From: Dasypus novemcinctus
Taxonomy: Eukaryota > Chordata > Mammalia > Cingulata > Dasypodidae
DNA: 64,000 nt
Direction: 5' to 3'
NCBI RefSeq assembly: GCF_030445035.2
Contig: NC_080676.1
Location: forward strand, 102,682,933-102,746,932
Under the pieces are notes generated by a model. It was not told the origin of the DNA. It saw only the letters and a program-made list of their open reading frames with translations, and ran no database searches. The position numbers were made by a program, and so were the translations under genes. Positions 35,261-46,483 of the stretch are shown here, in pieces; the stretch's first letter is position 1, and the number at the start of each line of letters is the position of its first letter.

Positions 35261-36744
35261 ATGGGATCATCACAATCCAAACTCACAGTCTTAGATTGTA
35301 TGTTAAAAAAACTTCAGGAAAGGCTTTTCTGGGGATTATGGTATCCTTATGACCACTGGAACTCTCCAGACCTTGTGCAACTTGGAGCGGCCCATGTTTG
35401 GTGTTTACTGCCCCTCAGAAGGGACCCTAGATATAACCAAGATTTGTGCAGTTTGACGTGTAGTCACTGGGGCCCCTGGCCACCCTGATCAGTTTCCTTT
35501 CATTGATTCCTGCTTAGAAATTGCCTAAACCCTGCTCCCTTGGGTTTGATTCTGTTGGAAGCAAGGGTCAGAGTAGGGTCCTAGTAGCTCAAATGGTCAG
35601 ACTTCAAAAACCTATTTTTCTACAAGGACCTGCAGAGGAAGACCCATTATCCCTGCTGTATGTTCCAGCTATTCCAGGACATCTCCCTGCCCCAGAGCCT
35701 CCACAAGCAGATCTCCCAGAGACTCCTTCACCTTCAGTCTCCCCAGGCCCATCAGCCACCCTGTAGGGGGATACTGAAACCCCTCTGGGGAGAAGAGTTC
35801 TGTCAGCACAGCCTGTACTTCAGATGTCCCTTTGTGAAACACAAGGTTCAACCCAGATTGGTGCAGACGGGACTATCCAACCCTGGAGGCCAATCCTGTT
35901 TTATCAGCTTTCACAACTACATATCTCTTAAACAGGAAGCACAACACCCCTTCATATTCAGAAAAGCTTCAGGCTCTTATTGACCGCATGGAGTCCATTT
36001 TCTAAACCCACCACCCCATTTGAGATGATTGCTGTCAACTCCTCCTAACCCTATTCAATATGGAAGAGAGATGTTGGATCCTCACAAAAGCCAGAAAGTG
36101 GTTGCAGGAACAGACCCCTGCAGGTGTCTTGGAGCCAGAGGAATGGGCCCAAGAGGCAGCCCCAGAAGTCCAACTGACCTGGGACTTTAACACAGATCAG
36201 GGATGGGCTGCTCTTCAGCAGTATCGAGAAGCCCTCCTCAGAAGGGTATGGGAAAGAGCGAGGTGGCCCATAAACATGTCTAAAATGGCCTCCATCACTC
36301 ACAGCCTGAAGAACCTCTGGGAGATTTCTATGAGTGACTCTGCAAGGTTTCCAGGATCTAAACCCCCTTTGACCCAGAGGCCCAGGACAGTCAGAGGATG
36401 GAAAATGCAGCTTTCATTGCCCAGGTGGTGCCAGACATCAGATGGAAACTTCAGAAGCTAGACGGGTTCACAGGGATGAACATCTCCCAGCTCCTTGAAG
36501 CCACAAAGTATTCATCAAATGGGACAAAACTGCTGAAAGGGAAGTGAAAAAGCAAGTGAAACAGCAGGTCTCCCTGTTAGCAGCAGCCTTAGGGAATCCA
36601 GACCCAACCAATCAAGGAGTGCCACCACAAAAAGGGGGAAATACCTACAAGAGAGCACTCCTGGCAAGAGATCAATGTGCCTACTGTAAAGAAACTGGAC
36701 GCTGGAAGAAGGAATGTCTGCAAAAAGGCCAGACCAATAAGTGA
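35261..36744 (+). pseudogene. gag: Class I ERV gag, broken
   Basis: An ATG at 35261 opens MGSSQSK, a glycine-second start typical of a myristoylated retroviral matrix protein. The first frame stops at 35488. Capsid-like sequence continues in other frames, clearest at 36060-36461. The nucleocapsid end (36544-36744) keeps a zinc knuckle reading CAYCKETGRWKKEC, with arginine where the metal-binding histidine belongs. Several stops and shifts separate these parts. Gag normally assembles the virus core; this copy cannot. Confidence 0.78.
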
Positions 36745-36789
36745 AACACTCCCAGAGGACAATACCAGCCCGAACCCCAAGACCACCTG

Positions 36790-37370
36790 ATTGGACCAGC
36801 AGGACTCAACTCTGAATATGTAGATGACCTCCTGCTGGCTAGCGAGACAGAAGGAAATTGCTAGGAGGGAACTCTGGCACTTCCACAACTTGTAACACAA
36901 ACTGGGTATAAAGTGTTCTGAAAAAAGGTTCAGATTTGTCAGCAACAAGTTAGGTATCTAGGGTTCATCATCTCAAAGGACACCAAACACTTGAAACAGA
37001 ATGAAAGAAGGTAATTTGCACTATCCCAACACCTACCACTAAAAGAAAGCTTCGTGAATTTCTGGGTGTGGCTGGATTTTGTCGCATCTGGATCCCAGGT
37101 TTTGCAGCTATGGATAAACCCCTTTACAAAGTCCTCATGGGCCCAGAAAAAGAACCCCTCATCTGGAGCATACCCCAATAGAAAACCTTCAAAGAAAATA
37201 AAAAACAGCTCAGCCAGGTTCCTGCCTTAGCACTCCCAGATATATCTTGGGACTTTAGCCTGTTTGTGTGAGAGAAACAAAGGTGGCTCTAGGAGTCCTC
37301 ACTCAAACCATCCTCCCCTGGCAGAGACCTATTGCCTATCTATCAAAACAGTTAGGGACAACCAGCAAGA
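36790..37370 (+). pseudogene. pol: Class I ERV pol, reverse transcriptase remnant
   Basis: Only about 45 bp after the gag stop the text already encodes the reverse transcriptase catalytic box YVDDLLLAS (36818-36844). Protease and the N-terminal half of the polymerase are therefore absent. Downstream frames show the thumb-side motif ([12 protein letters not shown], near 37045-37090) and the connection-domain stretch RPIAYLSKQL (37326-37355). The frame is then interrupted by an L1 insertion and resumes at about 41552. Stops are scattered throughout. Confidence 0.8.
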
Positions 37371-38619
37371 TGGTGGCAGAGTAAGGAGCTCCTAGAGTCA
37401 GCTCCTGCTACAGGGCAGTTAACAAACACTCAGAGCTCTCTGGAGGGGGCTAAAGCACCTGTTTGGGGGCTTTAGGAGGACAGAAGATCATCCTGCAACA
37501 TCCTTGATGGAATGGAAGAAGGAGACTGCTCATCTGCAAAGAAGACTCATAAGTAGAGTGCTGAGTGCTCCATGCTGCGGAGATCAGTGCCCATCCTCCA
37601 CTGGAGGCACAAGGAGCCTTGGGAGCTGTTCTGTGGCTGGAATAAAAAGCTCCACTTCCTCAAATGGGGGAGGAAGAGATGGACCAATTTCAGCTACTGA
37701 TGAGTAAATTCAGTGGGCTACACTATAATCCTGAAAACAGCTAAAGTTTGAGCCTGTCCAAGTCAGAAAGGCTGGGAGATTCCATTTTAACGCCACACCG
37801 GGCACGAGGGGGAGAAGGGTGGACTGAAATGGTGGAGACTGGTTTCTTTCCATCCAGATCAGATTGCAGCTCTAGCCTAGGCCCCAGTGCCACCTCCAGC
37901 AGGGAGGAAGCTGTGGGGACCTGTGCCAGCCTCTCTGGGAAATTACTGGTCAAGCCGCAGAGGCCAATGATCATCCTACTCTGGCTGCTTGAGCCACCCC
38001 AAGAGCAGTTCTGTGGCTGGAGTTGGAAGCTCCATTTTGCAGGAACAGAGGAGGAGGAGATGGTTGGCTGCCGATTTCAGCTACTGATAGCTAGATTTTA
38101 AGAGATAACCCTGGTAACAGCTGGGGTGTGAACAAGCCCAAGTCAGAAAGAGGCCAGTAGCCTGAGTGAAAGCAGGGCTGACTGAAACTCTCAGTGTAGG
38201 CAGGAACCAGTTTGTTTCATGCAGATCACCCTGCAGCCCTAGCCTAGGCTTCAGCCCTCCCTCTGGCAGGGAGGAGGATGATGGGCCCTGCACCAGCCTA
38301 CACAGGTAAATGTAGGTAACTTTGGCTGGCATAGACTGAAAATCAGAAGGCTACCAGAGCAACTGCAGTCATTTTGGACCTGCACTGCACAGATTGCTGC
38401 CCACGCCTGCAGCTCCATCCCCACCCCAGGCAGGGAAAAAAGGGATGTGAAGCTTCATCAGTCTTTCTGGGCAACTGCAGTGTAGGTCTACACTTGGATT
38501 ATTTCACATACCTGTGATTCTCTCCCTACCCCTGGAAAAGCAGAAAGTTGGAAGAAGTGTCACTGGTCCCTGGTGCAATGAGGGCAGCTTGAGCCTCCAC
38601 AGGTTACAGCACCAACTAC

Positions 38620-39692
38620 ATGCTTGGCTTCTACTGTACAACCAGCAAGGGAGAAAGGATAGGAAGCCCTAAACTAAAGAGAAAAACTGCACCCAGAAGA
38701 AATAGTCTAGTAAGCCAGATGCAAAGACACCATCCAAAAATTACAATGCACACCAAGAAACAGGAAGTTTTGGCCCAGTTAAAGGAAAAAGATAAGACTC
38801 CAGATGACATAAAGGAGTTGACACAACTAATCATAGATGTTCAAACAAATCTCCTTCATAAATTCAATGAGATGGCTAAAGAGATTAAGAATATGAAGAA
38901 GACATTGGGTGAGCACAAAGAAGAATTTGAAAGCATACATATAAAATAGCAGATCTTATGGGAATGAAAGTTGCAATAAATGAAAATAGAAAACATTGGA
39001 ATCATATACTAGCAAATTTGAGCAGGCAGAAGATAGGATTGGTGAGCTTGAAAAAATGGTTTCTGAGAGTGAACCTACAAAAAATAGATGAAGAAAGGAA
39101 AGGGAAAAAATGAACAAGGTCTCAGGGAACTAAATGACAGCAAAAGGTGTGCAAACATATTTGTCATGGGTGTCCCAGAAGGAGAAGAGAAGGGAAAAGG
39201 GGCAGAAGGAATATTTGAAGAAATAATGGTAGAAAAGTTCCCAATCCTATTGAAGGACATCAATATCCCTGTCCAAGAAGCACAATGTACTCCTATCCAA
39301 AAAAATTCAAAGAGACCAACTCCAAGACACTTACTTATCAGAATGTCAAAGGCCAAAGACAAAGAGAGAATTCTGAAAGCAGCAAGAGAAAAGCAATGCA
39401 TAACATATAAGGGATATCCAATAAGATTAAGTGCTGATTTCTCACCAGAAACCATGGAGGCAAGAAGACAGTGGTCTGATATGTTTAAGATACTACAAGA
39501 GAAAAACTTCCAGCCAAGAATCTTATATCCAGCAAGACTGTCTTTCAAAATTGAGGGTTAATTTAGAATATTCACAGATAAACAGAAACTGAGAGAATTT
39601 CTAAGCAAGAGACCAAATTTTCAGGAAATACTAAAGGGTGTGCTAGAGCCTGACAAGAAAATACAGGAGAGAGGGGCCTGGAAGAGAGTCTA
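38620..39692 (+). pseudogene. L1 ORF1, broken
   Basis: The first frame (38620-38949) gives the coiled-coil half, with KKQEVLAQLKEK and DDIKELTQLI-like heptads. A second frame (39088-39561) gives the RNA-recognition and C-terminal domains, including RPTPRHLLIRMSKAKDKERI and YPARLSFKIEG. A TAA at 39559-39561 interrupts the frame. The same frame continues with the DKQKLREF end motif to a TAG at about 39692. At least one frameshift and one premature stop are present. Confidence 0.82.
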
Positions 39693-39774
39693 GGAATGAA
39701 GATTTTATCAGTAAAAGTAACTAAAGTGTCAAAAGAATGGTGAAAATAAAATATGATAGATAAAACTCAAATAG

Positions 39775-40500
39775 TCAGGAATAAACTTAACCAATGATGT
39801 AAAGCCTTGTATTCAGAGAACTGCAACTCAATGTTAAAACAAATCAAAAAAGCCCTAAATAACTGGAAGAACATTCCGTGCTCATGGATTGGAAGACTAA
39901 ATATCATTAAGATGTCAATTCTACTTAAATTGATATACAGATTTAATGCAATCCCAATAAAAATTCCACGAGCATTAAAGAAAAACTTGAAAACACCATC
40001 ATTAAATTTATTTGGAAGGATAAGGAGTACTGTATAACCAGAAATATCATAAAAAGGAAAGTGAATCTCATCTCCAGACCTTAAATCATAATACCTGCCT
40101 ATAGTGGTAAAAACAGCATGGTACTGGCCTACAGACAGACACAATAGACCAATGGAACCAAATTTGTGGTTCAGAAACAGACCCTCACAGGTATGGTCAA
40201 GTGATTTTTGACTAGTCTGTCAAACTCACACAGTTCTGGCAAAACAATCCATTCAACAAATGATGCTGAAAATTTGGCCATCCATAGCTGAAAGAAGGAA
40301 AGAGGACCCCTATCTCACACCTTATCCAAAAATTAACTCAAAATGGATCAAAAAACTAAAAATAAAAGCAAAAACTATAAAACTTCTAGAAGAAATTATT
40401 GGAAAATATCTTCAAGACCTGGCAGTAGGTGGTGGATTCTTAAAGGAGATAAGAGAAGGACTGAGTGGACTACTGATGTTTAATGTATGTAGAAGTTTTA
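39775..40500 (+). pseudogene. L1 ORF2, C-terminal remnant
   Basis: The text begins abruptly at FLGINL-type codons and includes [20 protein letters not shown] (39858-39918), a region downstream of the reverse transcriptase domain. The end near 40260-40500 includes the LLEEIIGKYLQDL-type stretch. No endonuclease or polymerase motif is present. Confidence 0.8.
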
Positions 40501-41551
40501 ATTAGCTTTACTGTAAAAGTATGGAAATGTATAGAGTGGATGGTAACACACAGTGAAAAACAGCTAGTTTATAAATGGAGATGTGACTGAAAATGTTAGT
40601 CTTATAATGTAATGCCAACTGACGGAACGCTAGATCATAATCTAGGAACTGGATAGCACAGTAAACCAAGAGGTGGGTGAGAATTGGGGCTGATGGTACA
40701 GATGCAAGAGTGCCCTTTGTTAGCTAGAACAAATGAATATCACGACTGGAGGCTGTTGGGAATATGGAGAAGAATGGGAAAAATACAACTGGAGTTACCT
40801 ATGGACTGTGGTTAGTAGTAATAATATAATATTCTTGCATCTATGGAAAAATGTACTGTGTTGATACTGAAGCAGTATGGAAAATGTGAGCCAAATGCAC
40901 ACTATGAACATGGTAACAATCAGATTATATTATTTTATCTATAGCAAATGACACGCCACATTGTGGTGTGTTGATGAAGGGGTGTTGTTTGGGAATTCTG
41001 CACATGTGCATGATTGTTTTATAAGTTTACAACTTCTGTCATAAAAAATATATTTTAAAAACAATAATAGGGTGGGTTGGGGGAAAAACACACCAAAAGA
41101 TAAGGACTATGATTAGTAGTAAGATTTTGACAATATTCTTTCATAATTTGTAACAAATTTCTCATGGCAATGCAAGGTGTTTGTGGAGGGCTGATGTATG
41201 GGACCCCTGTATGATGTTATGCATGTTTGCTTTGTAAGCTCACAACTTTTACTATACACTTAATTCTTTAGCTATGTTCATATATACATGATATAAAGTA
41301 AATAATAATATGATTGGTTAGGGGGAAAATACTTTGTTTAGTAGTAATATTTTGAGAATGCTCTTTAATCATTAGTAAAAAACATTTAAAAACAATGCAA
41401 GTTATTGGTGGTAGGGTGAGATGTTATATATGTCTGTTTGATGTTATATATGTTTGTTTTGTAAGTTCACAACTATTATACACTTATTTGCTTATGTATG
41501 TTTATGTATGAGTGATCTATTTCAGTAAATTATTAAAAAAAAAAAAAAAAC
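40501..41551 (+). repeat. L1 3' UTR and tail
   Basis: Non-coding 3' UTR of the inserted L1. It contains partly repeated subunits: the motif gattagtagtaa...ttgagaat with a cacaactt...ttatacactta segment occurs in diverged copies near 40810-41045, 41100-41265 and 41335-41515. The 3' end is a 16-A run. Confidence 0.7.
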
Positions 41552-42730
41552 ATCATGTAGCTCCTGGGTGGCCTCCCTGCCTGAGGGCTTTAGCAGCAAA
41601 AGTAGCTCTTGTCAAAGAAACCGACAAACTCACTCTTGGGCAAGCCATTCATATCATGGTACTGCACACTGTCACCACTTAAATGAACTCACACAGTCAC
41701 CATTAGCTATCCAACCCTAGGCCTACTCATAATCAAGGTCTGCTTTGTGAAAACCCCAGGATAACAGTAGAAACTGTGTGCACCCTGAATCCTGCCACTT
41801 TCCTGCTGACCGAAAGAGGAACTCCTGAACACGACTGCACAGAAGTAAGAGAAGAGATGTATGCCAGTCACCCCAACCTCCAGGACAGCCCACTTACTTG
41901 TCCAGATCAAACTTTATTCCCAGATGGCAGCAGTTTTATCAGAGATGGAGAGAGGCTTGCTGGATACGCAGTCACCATGGCTGAACAGTAGTGGAAGTAG
42001 CTCCTCTACCTAAAGAGTGGTCTGCATAGTAAGCAAAACTCTGGGTGCTAATTCAAGACCTACAACTTGCTGCTGAGCAAACAGTAAACATTTACACTGA
42101 TTCTAAATATGCACTCACTACTTTACATATCCATGGAGCAATTTATAAGGAGAGGGGACTCCTAACTGCAAGGGGTAAAGAAATCAAAAACAAAGAGAAA
42201 ATCTTTCAACTACTAGAGACAGTCTGGAAGCCAAGCAAGGTTGCAGTCTTCCACTGTCGGGGACATCAGAAGAGAATGGATGCAGTTACTGAAGGGAATA
42301 CACTAGCCAATGAAGTGGTTCAACAGGCTGCCAAGAGAGCCTTCAAACTGCAGGCCCCACCACTGGTGCCTCACTTATTCCTTTTAGGGCAACGCTTTGA
42401 AAAACTAAACTGTACCCAGAAGGAACAGGAGTGGGCAGAGAGAGAAGGAGGGCACCAGACCCCAGAGGGAAACTGGCTACTCCTGGATGGCTTAGTCTTC
42501 ATCCCAAAGGGGGCCACCTACACCCTTGTTCAACAATACTACCATCTCACCCACCTGGGAAAGACTGCTTTAGGAGCCCTGCTCATATTACTACATTGCC
42601 TGGATGGCCTTGTTCTGCACCACTGTTAGCAGCCAATGCCAGACTGGCACTAAAAACAACCCCTCCCAAGGTCCCCAGGCACCGGCTGGCATCCAACACA
42701 CAGGAACTTCCCCTTTTGAAAATTTAACAA
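41552..42730 (+). pseudogene. pol: Class I ERV pol: RNase H and integrase N-terminus, broken
   Basis: After the L1 the retroviral text resumes. The RNase H domain is visible in two frames: 41776-41991 (LFPDGSSFIRDG, with the first catalytic aspartate) and 42045-42629 (VNIYTDSKYALTTLH, then VFHCRGHQK). The second frame continues into the integrase N-terminal zinc-binding region (HLTHLGKTAL). A stop (TAG at 41989-41991) and shifts break the reading frame. Confidence 0.82.
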
Positions 42731-42782
42731 CAGATTTTACATAAATAAAATCAAATTGAGGGTATAGATATTTACAATAATA

Positions 42783-43166
42783 ATGTGCATCTTCTCAGTC
42801 TGGGTCAAAGTTTTTCCCACCTGCACTGAAAAATCAAGAGAAGTAACTAAAGCTTTGCTTGGAGAAATAGTTCCCTGGAACAGGATACCCTTATCCATAG
42901 GCAGCGACAATGGCCTGGTTTTTATAGCAGCCATTATCCAAGAGCTAGCGGAAATGTTGGGAATAAAGTGGAAGCACCACACAGCATATAGGCCCCAGAG
43001 CTCAGGGAAAGTGGAATGCATGAATCGAACCCTCAAAACCACCCTAGCCAAGTTCTGTCAAGAAACTGCCCTCCCATGGATGGATCTGCTCCCATTAGCC
43101 CTCCTTAGAGTCAGATGCATCCCTGGACCCTCGGGCTATTCGCCTTTTGAAATCCTGTTTAAATGA
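42783..43166 (+). pseudogene. pol: Class I ERV pol: integrase core, fragment
   Basis: This open frame of 128 codons covers the integrase catalytic core. It shows the GSDNG motif (second acidic residue) and the RPQSSGKVECMN region carrying the glutamate of the D,D-35-E triad. The first catalytic aspartate region, just upstream, is degraded. It ends in a stop at 43164-43166, before the C-terminal domain would be complete. Confidence 0.83.
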
Positions 43167-43559
43167 CCACTTCCAATTATTCAAAACTATAAGGACTATC
43201 TTGGACTCCTAGGAGAAACTGGTCAAGGTTCCACCCTGAGACTGGACACAAAACGTCCTGTCTCAGGATCCCATCCCATTAGGCCACCTAGTACACCCAC
43301 ACTCATCCGGAGATCTAGTTTAGGTAAAAGACTGGAAGAAGGAGCCTCTCTAGCCCCCCTGGATGGGCCCACATACTGTTATCTTTGTAACTGCCACTGC
43401 TCTCAAAGTTTCAGGTATAGCCCCTTGGATTCATCATTCTACAGTTAAAAGGGCACATGCCAATGAAAAACAAGATGACTGGATAACCTACCCTGTACCT
43501 GACTGTCCCTTGAAAATCCAAATTGCCCGGAGCCACCAAGAATTGCCATTACCTGACTA
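43167..43559 (+). pseudogene. ERV pol C-terminus to env junction
   Basis: Frames at 43363-43560 contain the end of integrase, with an SH3-like stretch (HTVIFVTATALKVSGI). The env start is expected to overlap here in gamma-type elements. No single frame spans it. Confidence 0.55.
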
Positions 43560-45180
43560 GATGGACTCTGCTTCCTGTAGTTCCTGCTCCTCTTAGGACT
43601 GCTTGATTTACTGTTTGGGACTGGACCAGCAGCTACAGCTCCCAGAGACTGGAATGTAGTTGAAAGAATACTAATCTTAATAATGTACCTGTGTCTTGTA
43701 AGAGGCCTTGCTACTTTAAGTTGTTTTTCCTCACTTTGGCTTGGGGCCATCACCAAGCCCTACTCCCACTGTACTGGGTGTTACAAGGCCATCGTATCCA
43801 CTGCCCTACAGAGGCTAAAGCAGCTCCAGGGATGATGGTCTCCTGTCCCTGCCTTAACTATTACACCTATTTGCCAGCAAAATGTTATAATATCCGAACT
43901 GTTACCCTATGTTCAGAAAATGGGCAAAAGTTCTGGATAGGCACAATAAAACACTGGGACAACTGCAAAACCTGGGGTAACCCAGGATAGACCGTATGTT
44001 GGACCTATCTCCCACAGGTAGGCATGTCTGATGGGGGAGGGGTGCAGGACCAAGCCCCAGAGAAAGCCTTAGAATAGGTCCTCCCCAACCTCCTCCAACC
44101 TGCAGAGTGCCTAAAATATCAGTGAGTAAACCTCACAGGACTCCACCAACTTACTCAGCTCATAGCTCCCATTCGGCAGGTGGAGTGGCTAGCCAACACC
44201 ACTTATATCCTCCTCCTGAATGCTCACCCAGATACCAACATCTGTTGGTTGTGCCTGCCCCTCTCAAGGAAGACCTTTATAGGCACCCCATCTCCTCTGG
44301 GATGGACCCCCAACAAAACCTTAACTAAAATTAAAAATGAAATTGCCCCTATTGCCATGTGGCCATCAACATCTGGCTGGCTCTCTCAGAAGACAATAAA
44401 ATCAATATAACCTGCTATCTGAATAAAAACTCCAATCTAACATCAGAATTGGTTGGGACCATCCCTGCAAACCTATGTATTGCCAATTAAACCCTAGCAA
44501 GCAAACTGACCCAGCGTAAACTCCCAGGATTGTTCTTCCTGTGCAGAAGCACTATTTATAGATGTTAGAAGCCAATTGGACTGGGAGTTGCATCATGGTG
44601 TTCTTAACACCAGAAGTATCCATATACACTGAAAATGAGATAAAGCAAGCCCTAAACCTGCACCAAGAACAGGCCAAATGAGCTCTGCTCACCATCACCA
44701 TAATAGGAGCAGGTATAGTCATGGGAGTGGGAACTAGACTGGGAGGATTGGGTTCTTCCTTTGACTTTTATTACAAACTTCCCCAAGAACTAAATGAGGA
44801 CATGGAATGAGTTGATGACTCCCTAATCTTCCTCTGGAGCCAAGTCAACTCACTAGCTGCAGTAACCCTGCAAAACAGGAGAGCCCTAGACCTATTAACA
44901 GTAGAAAAAGGTGGAAAATGCATCTTCCTCAGGGGAGAATGCTGTTACTGTGTCAACCAATCAGGAATAGTTACTACCAAAGTAAGAGAGCTGAGAGACC
45001 AGATCCAGACAAGAAAAAGGGAACTAGAGGAGTCATAGTTCTCTTGGCTCCTGCCCCTAACAGGTCCCCTCATCACTTTACTCATGTCAGTCACATTTGG
45101 CCCTTGCATAGTCAATGCCCTTATCAGGTTGATTGAAACAACAGTAAGCAAGACAGCAACAGCAAGAGTTCTGGCCCTAA
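43560..45180 (+). pseudogene. env: Class I ERV env (SU and TM), broken
   Basis: Surface-subunit fragments appear at 43691-43990 and 44180-44410; the latter holds a CWLC motif (CXXC type). The transmembrane part follows near 44680-45180 in mixed frames. It has a hydrophobic fusion-peptide-like stretch (ITIIGAGIVMGVG), the immunosuppressive-type region with a CX6CC cysteine motif (about 44918-44950), and a final membrane anchor near 45055-45120. CXXC plus CX6CC is the gammaretroviral env pattern. Numerous stops, including one ahead of the anchor, make it non-functional. Confidence 0.82.
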
Positions 45181-45235
45181 AAGAATATAAGCCACTTAGC
45201 ATGAATGATGCCCCATAAGGTCTATAAGGGCATCG

Positions 45236-45246
45236 AAGGGGGGAAA
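45236..45246 (+). promoter_or_regulatory. Polypurine tract of the class I provirus
   Basis: AAGGGGGGAAA immediately precedes the 3' LTR, where plus-strand DNA synthesis would start. Confidence 0.85.
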
Positions 45247-45619
45247 TGTTGAGAAATAAGAGAGCATGACCTTGCAGGAGACTATCTAATGGCCCACTCC
45301 TGCCTTCAGCTTCTGTAACTCCCATGCAAGAATATGACCTTGCAAGAAACTATCTAGTGGACTACTCTTGTTTTCCACTTCTGTAACCCAACTTGAATAT
45401 TACAGTAGAAAATTTGCCCACCAGCCCAGCAACACATTAGCCAATAAGTGAGAGCCATACTAATTCTACATAAAACCTTATATAAACCTATAAAGACAGG
45501 GCTCAAAATTTGGAGATTGAGTCTCCTCTGGGCCCACATATAATAAATTTTTTTTTTCTGAATCTCTGAGGGCCATTTGGGTTTTTCTGATGCTCAGAAC
45601 TCCTGACTTTGCTGCAACA
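45247..45619 (+). mobile_element. 3' LTR of the class I provirus
   Basis: It starts TGTTGAGAAATAAG and ends CTGCAACA. It has two U3 repeat units where the 5' LTR has three. TATATAAA lies at 45479-45486 and AATAAA at 45542-45547. Differences from the 5' LTR are frequent (roughly one base in ten over the first 70 bases by eye), so the insertion is old. Confidence 0.9.
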
Positions 45620-45623
45620 ATAT

Positions 45624-46483
45624 GTGCATACAAAAACAAATCCATTTGTCAAAGTGAGATAAAGATAAAACAGCATTTAGTATCATTTCTGCATATAATT
45701 GAGGTTTTGTAGGTAAAGTGGTCCAAATGGGAGCAAAAGGTGACTCCCTTATGAAAGTCTAGATAAATATAAATTTGAGAATAATCATTCCATAAATCAT
45801 TCTCTCTTTCCTATCCTTAATACACAAATGTACACTATTGGTGTATGTGAATTAGAATACTTCCGATCAAGTTTGTGAATCCCTATGACTGGGGATATGG
45901 AATTCAATAAAATGCTCTGGGGTAAAGAGGAGTAGTATAGTAGAATAGAGGATATCAGTCCATCAAGTTATCCACATCAACTTACTGAAGAGGTAGATTA
46001 TTAAATTTTCAATGGGTTCAGATATTGATTTGGGCCTTAGAGTGATGTTTTATTTCATTATTTATTAAGATCATAACTAAACATATTAGAATGCTGTCAT
46101 TAGATTAGTACCTTATGGCTAAACACTAGAAGGAAATTATTGTATTACAAGACACATGAAACATTATATTTTGTGGTTCCACTATGTGCTTTTTCCATTA
46201 TTTTTGTAATTGGGGCAAGATAAGAGGTCCAATTGGTTTGACAACATTTGATGTACCCCATACTGTCTGAATCAAAGATTTTCATTAATTCTTCTGCCAA
46301 ACACAACACTGATTTCCATCACAATTATTTAAGATGAGAAAGAATAAGCTGATTGGAAAAAAAGAAAAACAATTGTGGCCTTGAGTTATGAAATGTTACT
46401 GTAACACATTGATTGAAAAGTCTAAATCATCACTGTAACATTGTTAATCATGTTGGCCTTCATCAATGAATGGATGCAACTTT
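45624..46483. other. Unique DNA between provirus and retrocopy
   Basis: AT-rich sequence. No repeat or exon recognised. The lower part may include 3' UTR of the ACP1 retrocopy. Confidence 0.4.

Larger units (their letters stand above)
37371..41551 (+). mobile_element. L1 LINE inserted in the provirus, internally deleted
   Basis: The element starts near 37365 with an L1 5' UTR-like text (agcaagatggtggcagagta). It carries ORF1, then jumps to the C-terminal part of ORF2, and ends in a 3' UTR and an A run at 41535-41551. The endonuclease and reverse transcriptase parts of ORF2 are missing. I did not find a clear target-site duplication. The insertion splits the retroviral pol between connection and RNase H regions. 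Confidence 0.85.
34205..45623 (+). mobile_element. Class I (gamma-type) endogenous retrovirus, complete ends, decayed
   Basis: Two LTRs (34209-34653 and 45247-45619) bound remnants of gag, pol and env in the normal order. They are flanked by an exact 4-bp duplication ATAT (34205-34208 and 45620-45623), the size made by gammaretroviral-type integrases. A tRNA-Glu-like primer site follows the 5' LTR and a polypurine tract precedes the 3' LTR. A deletion has removed protease and the front of reverse transcriptase, and an L1 of about 4.2 kb is inserted in pol. All frames are broken, so it is a fossil provirus. Confidence 0.93.

Noticed and set aside
42045-42629. Long plus-strand frame as a host RNase H gene
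   Set aside because: It lies inside a provirus, in order between RT and integrase, and is a fragment.
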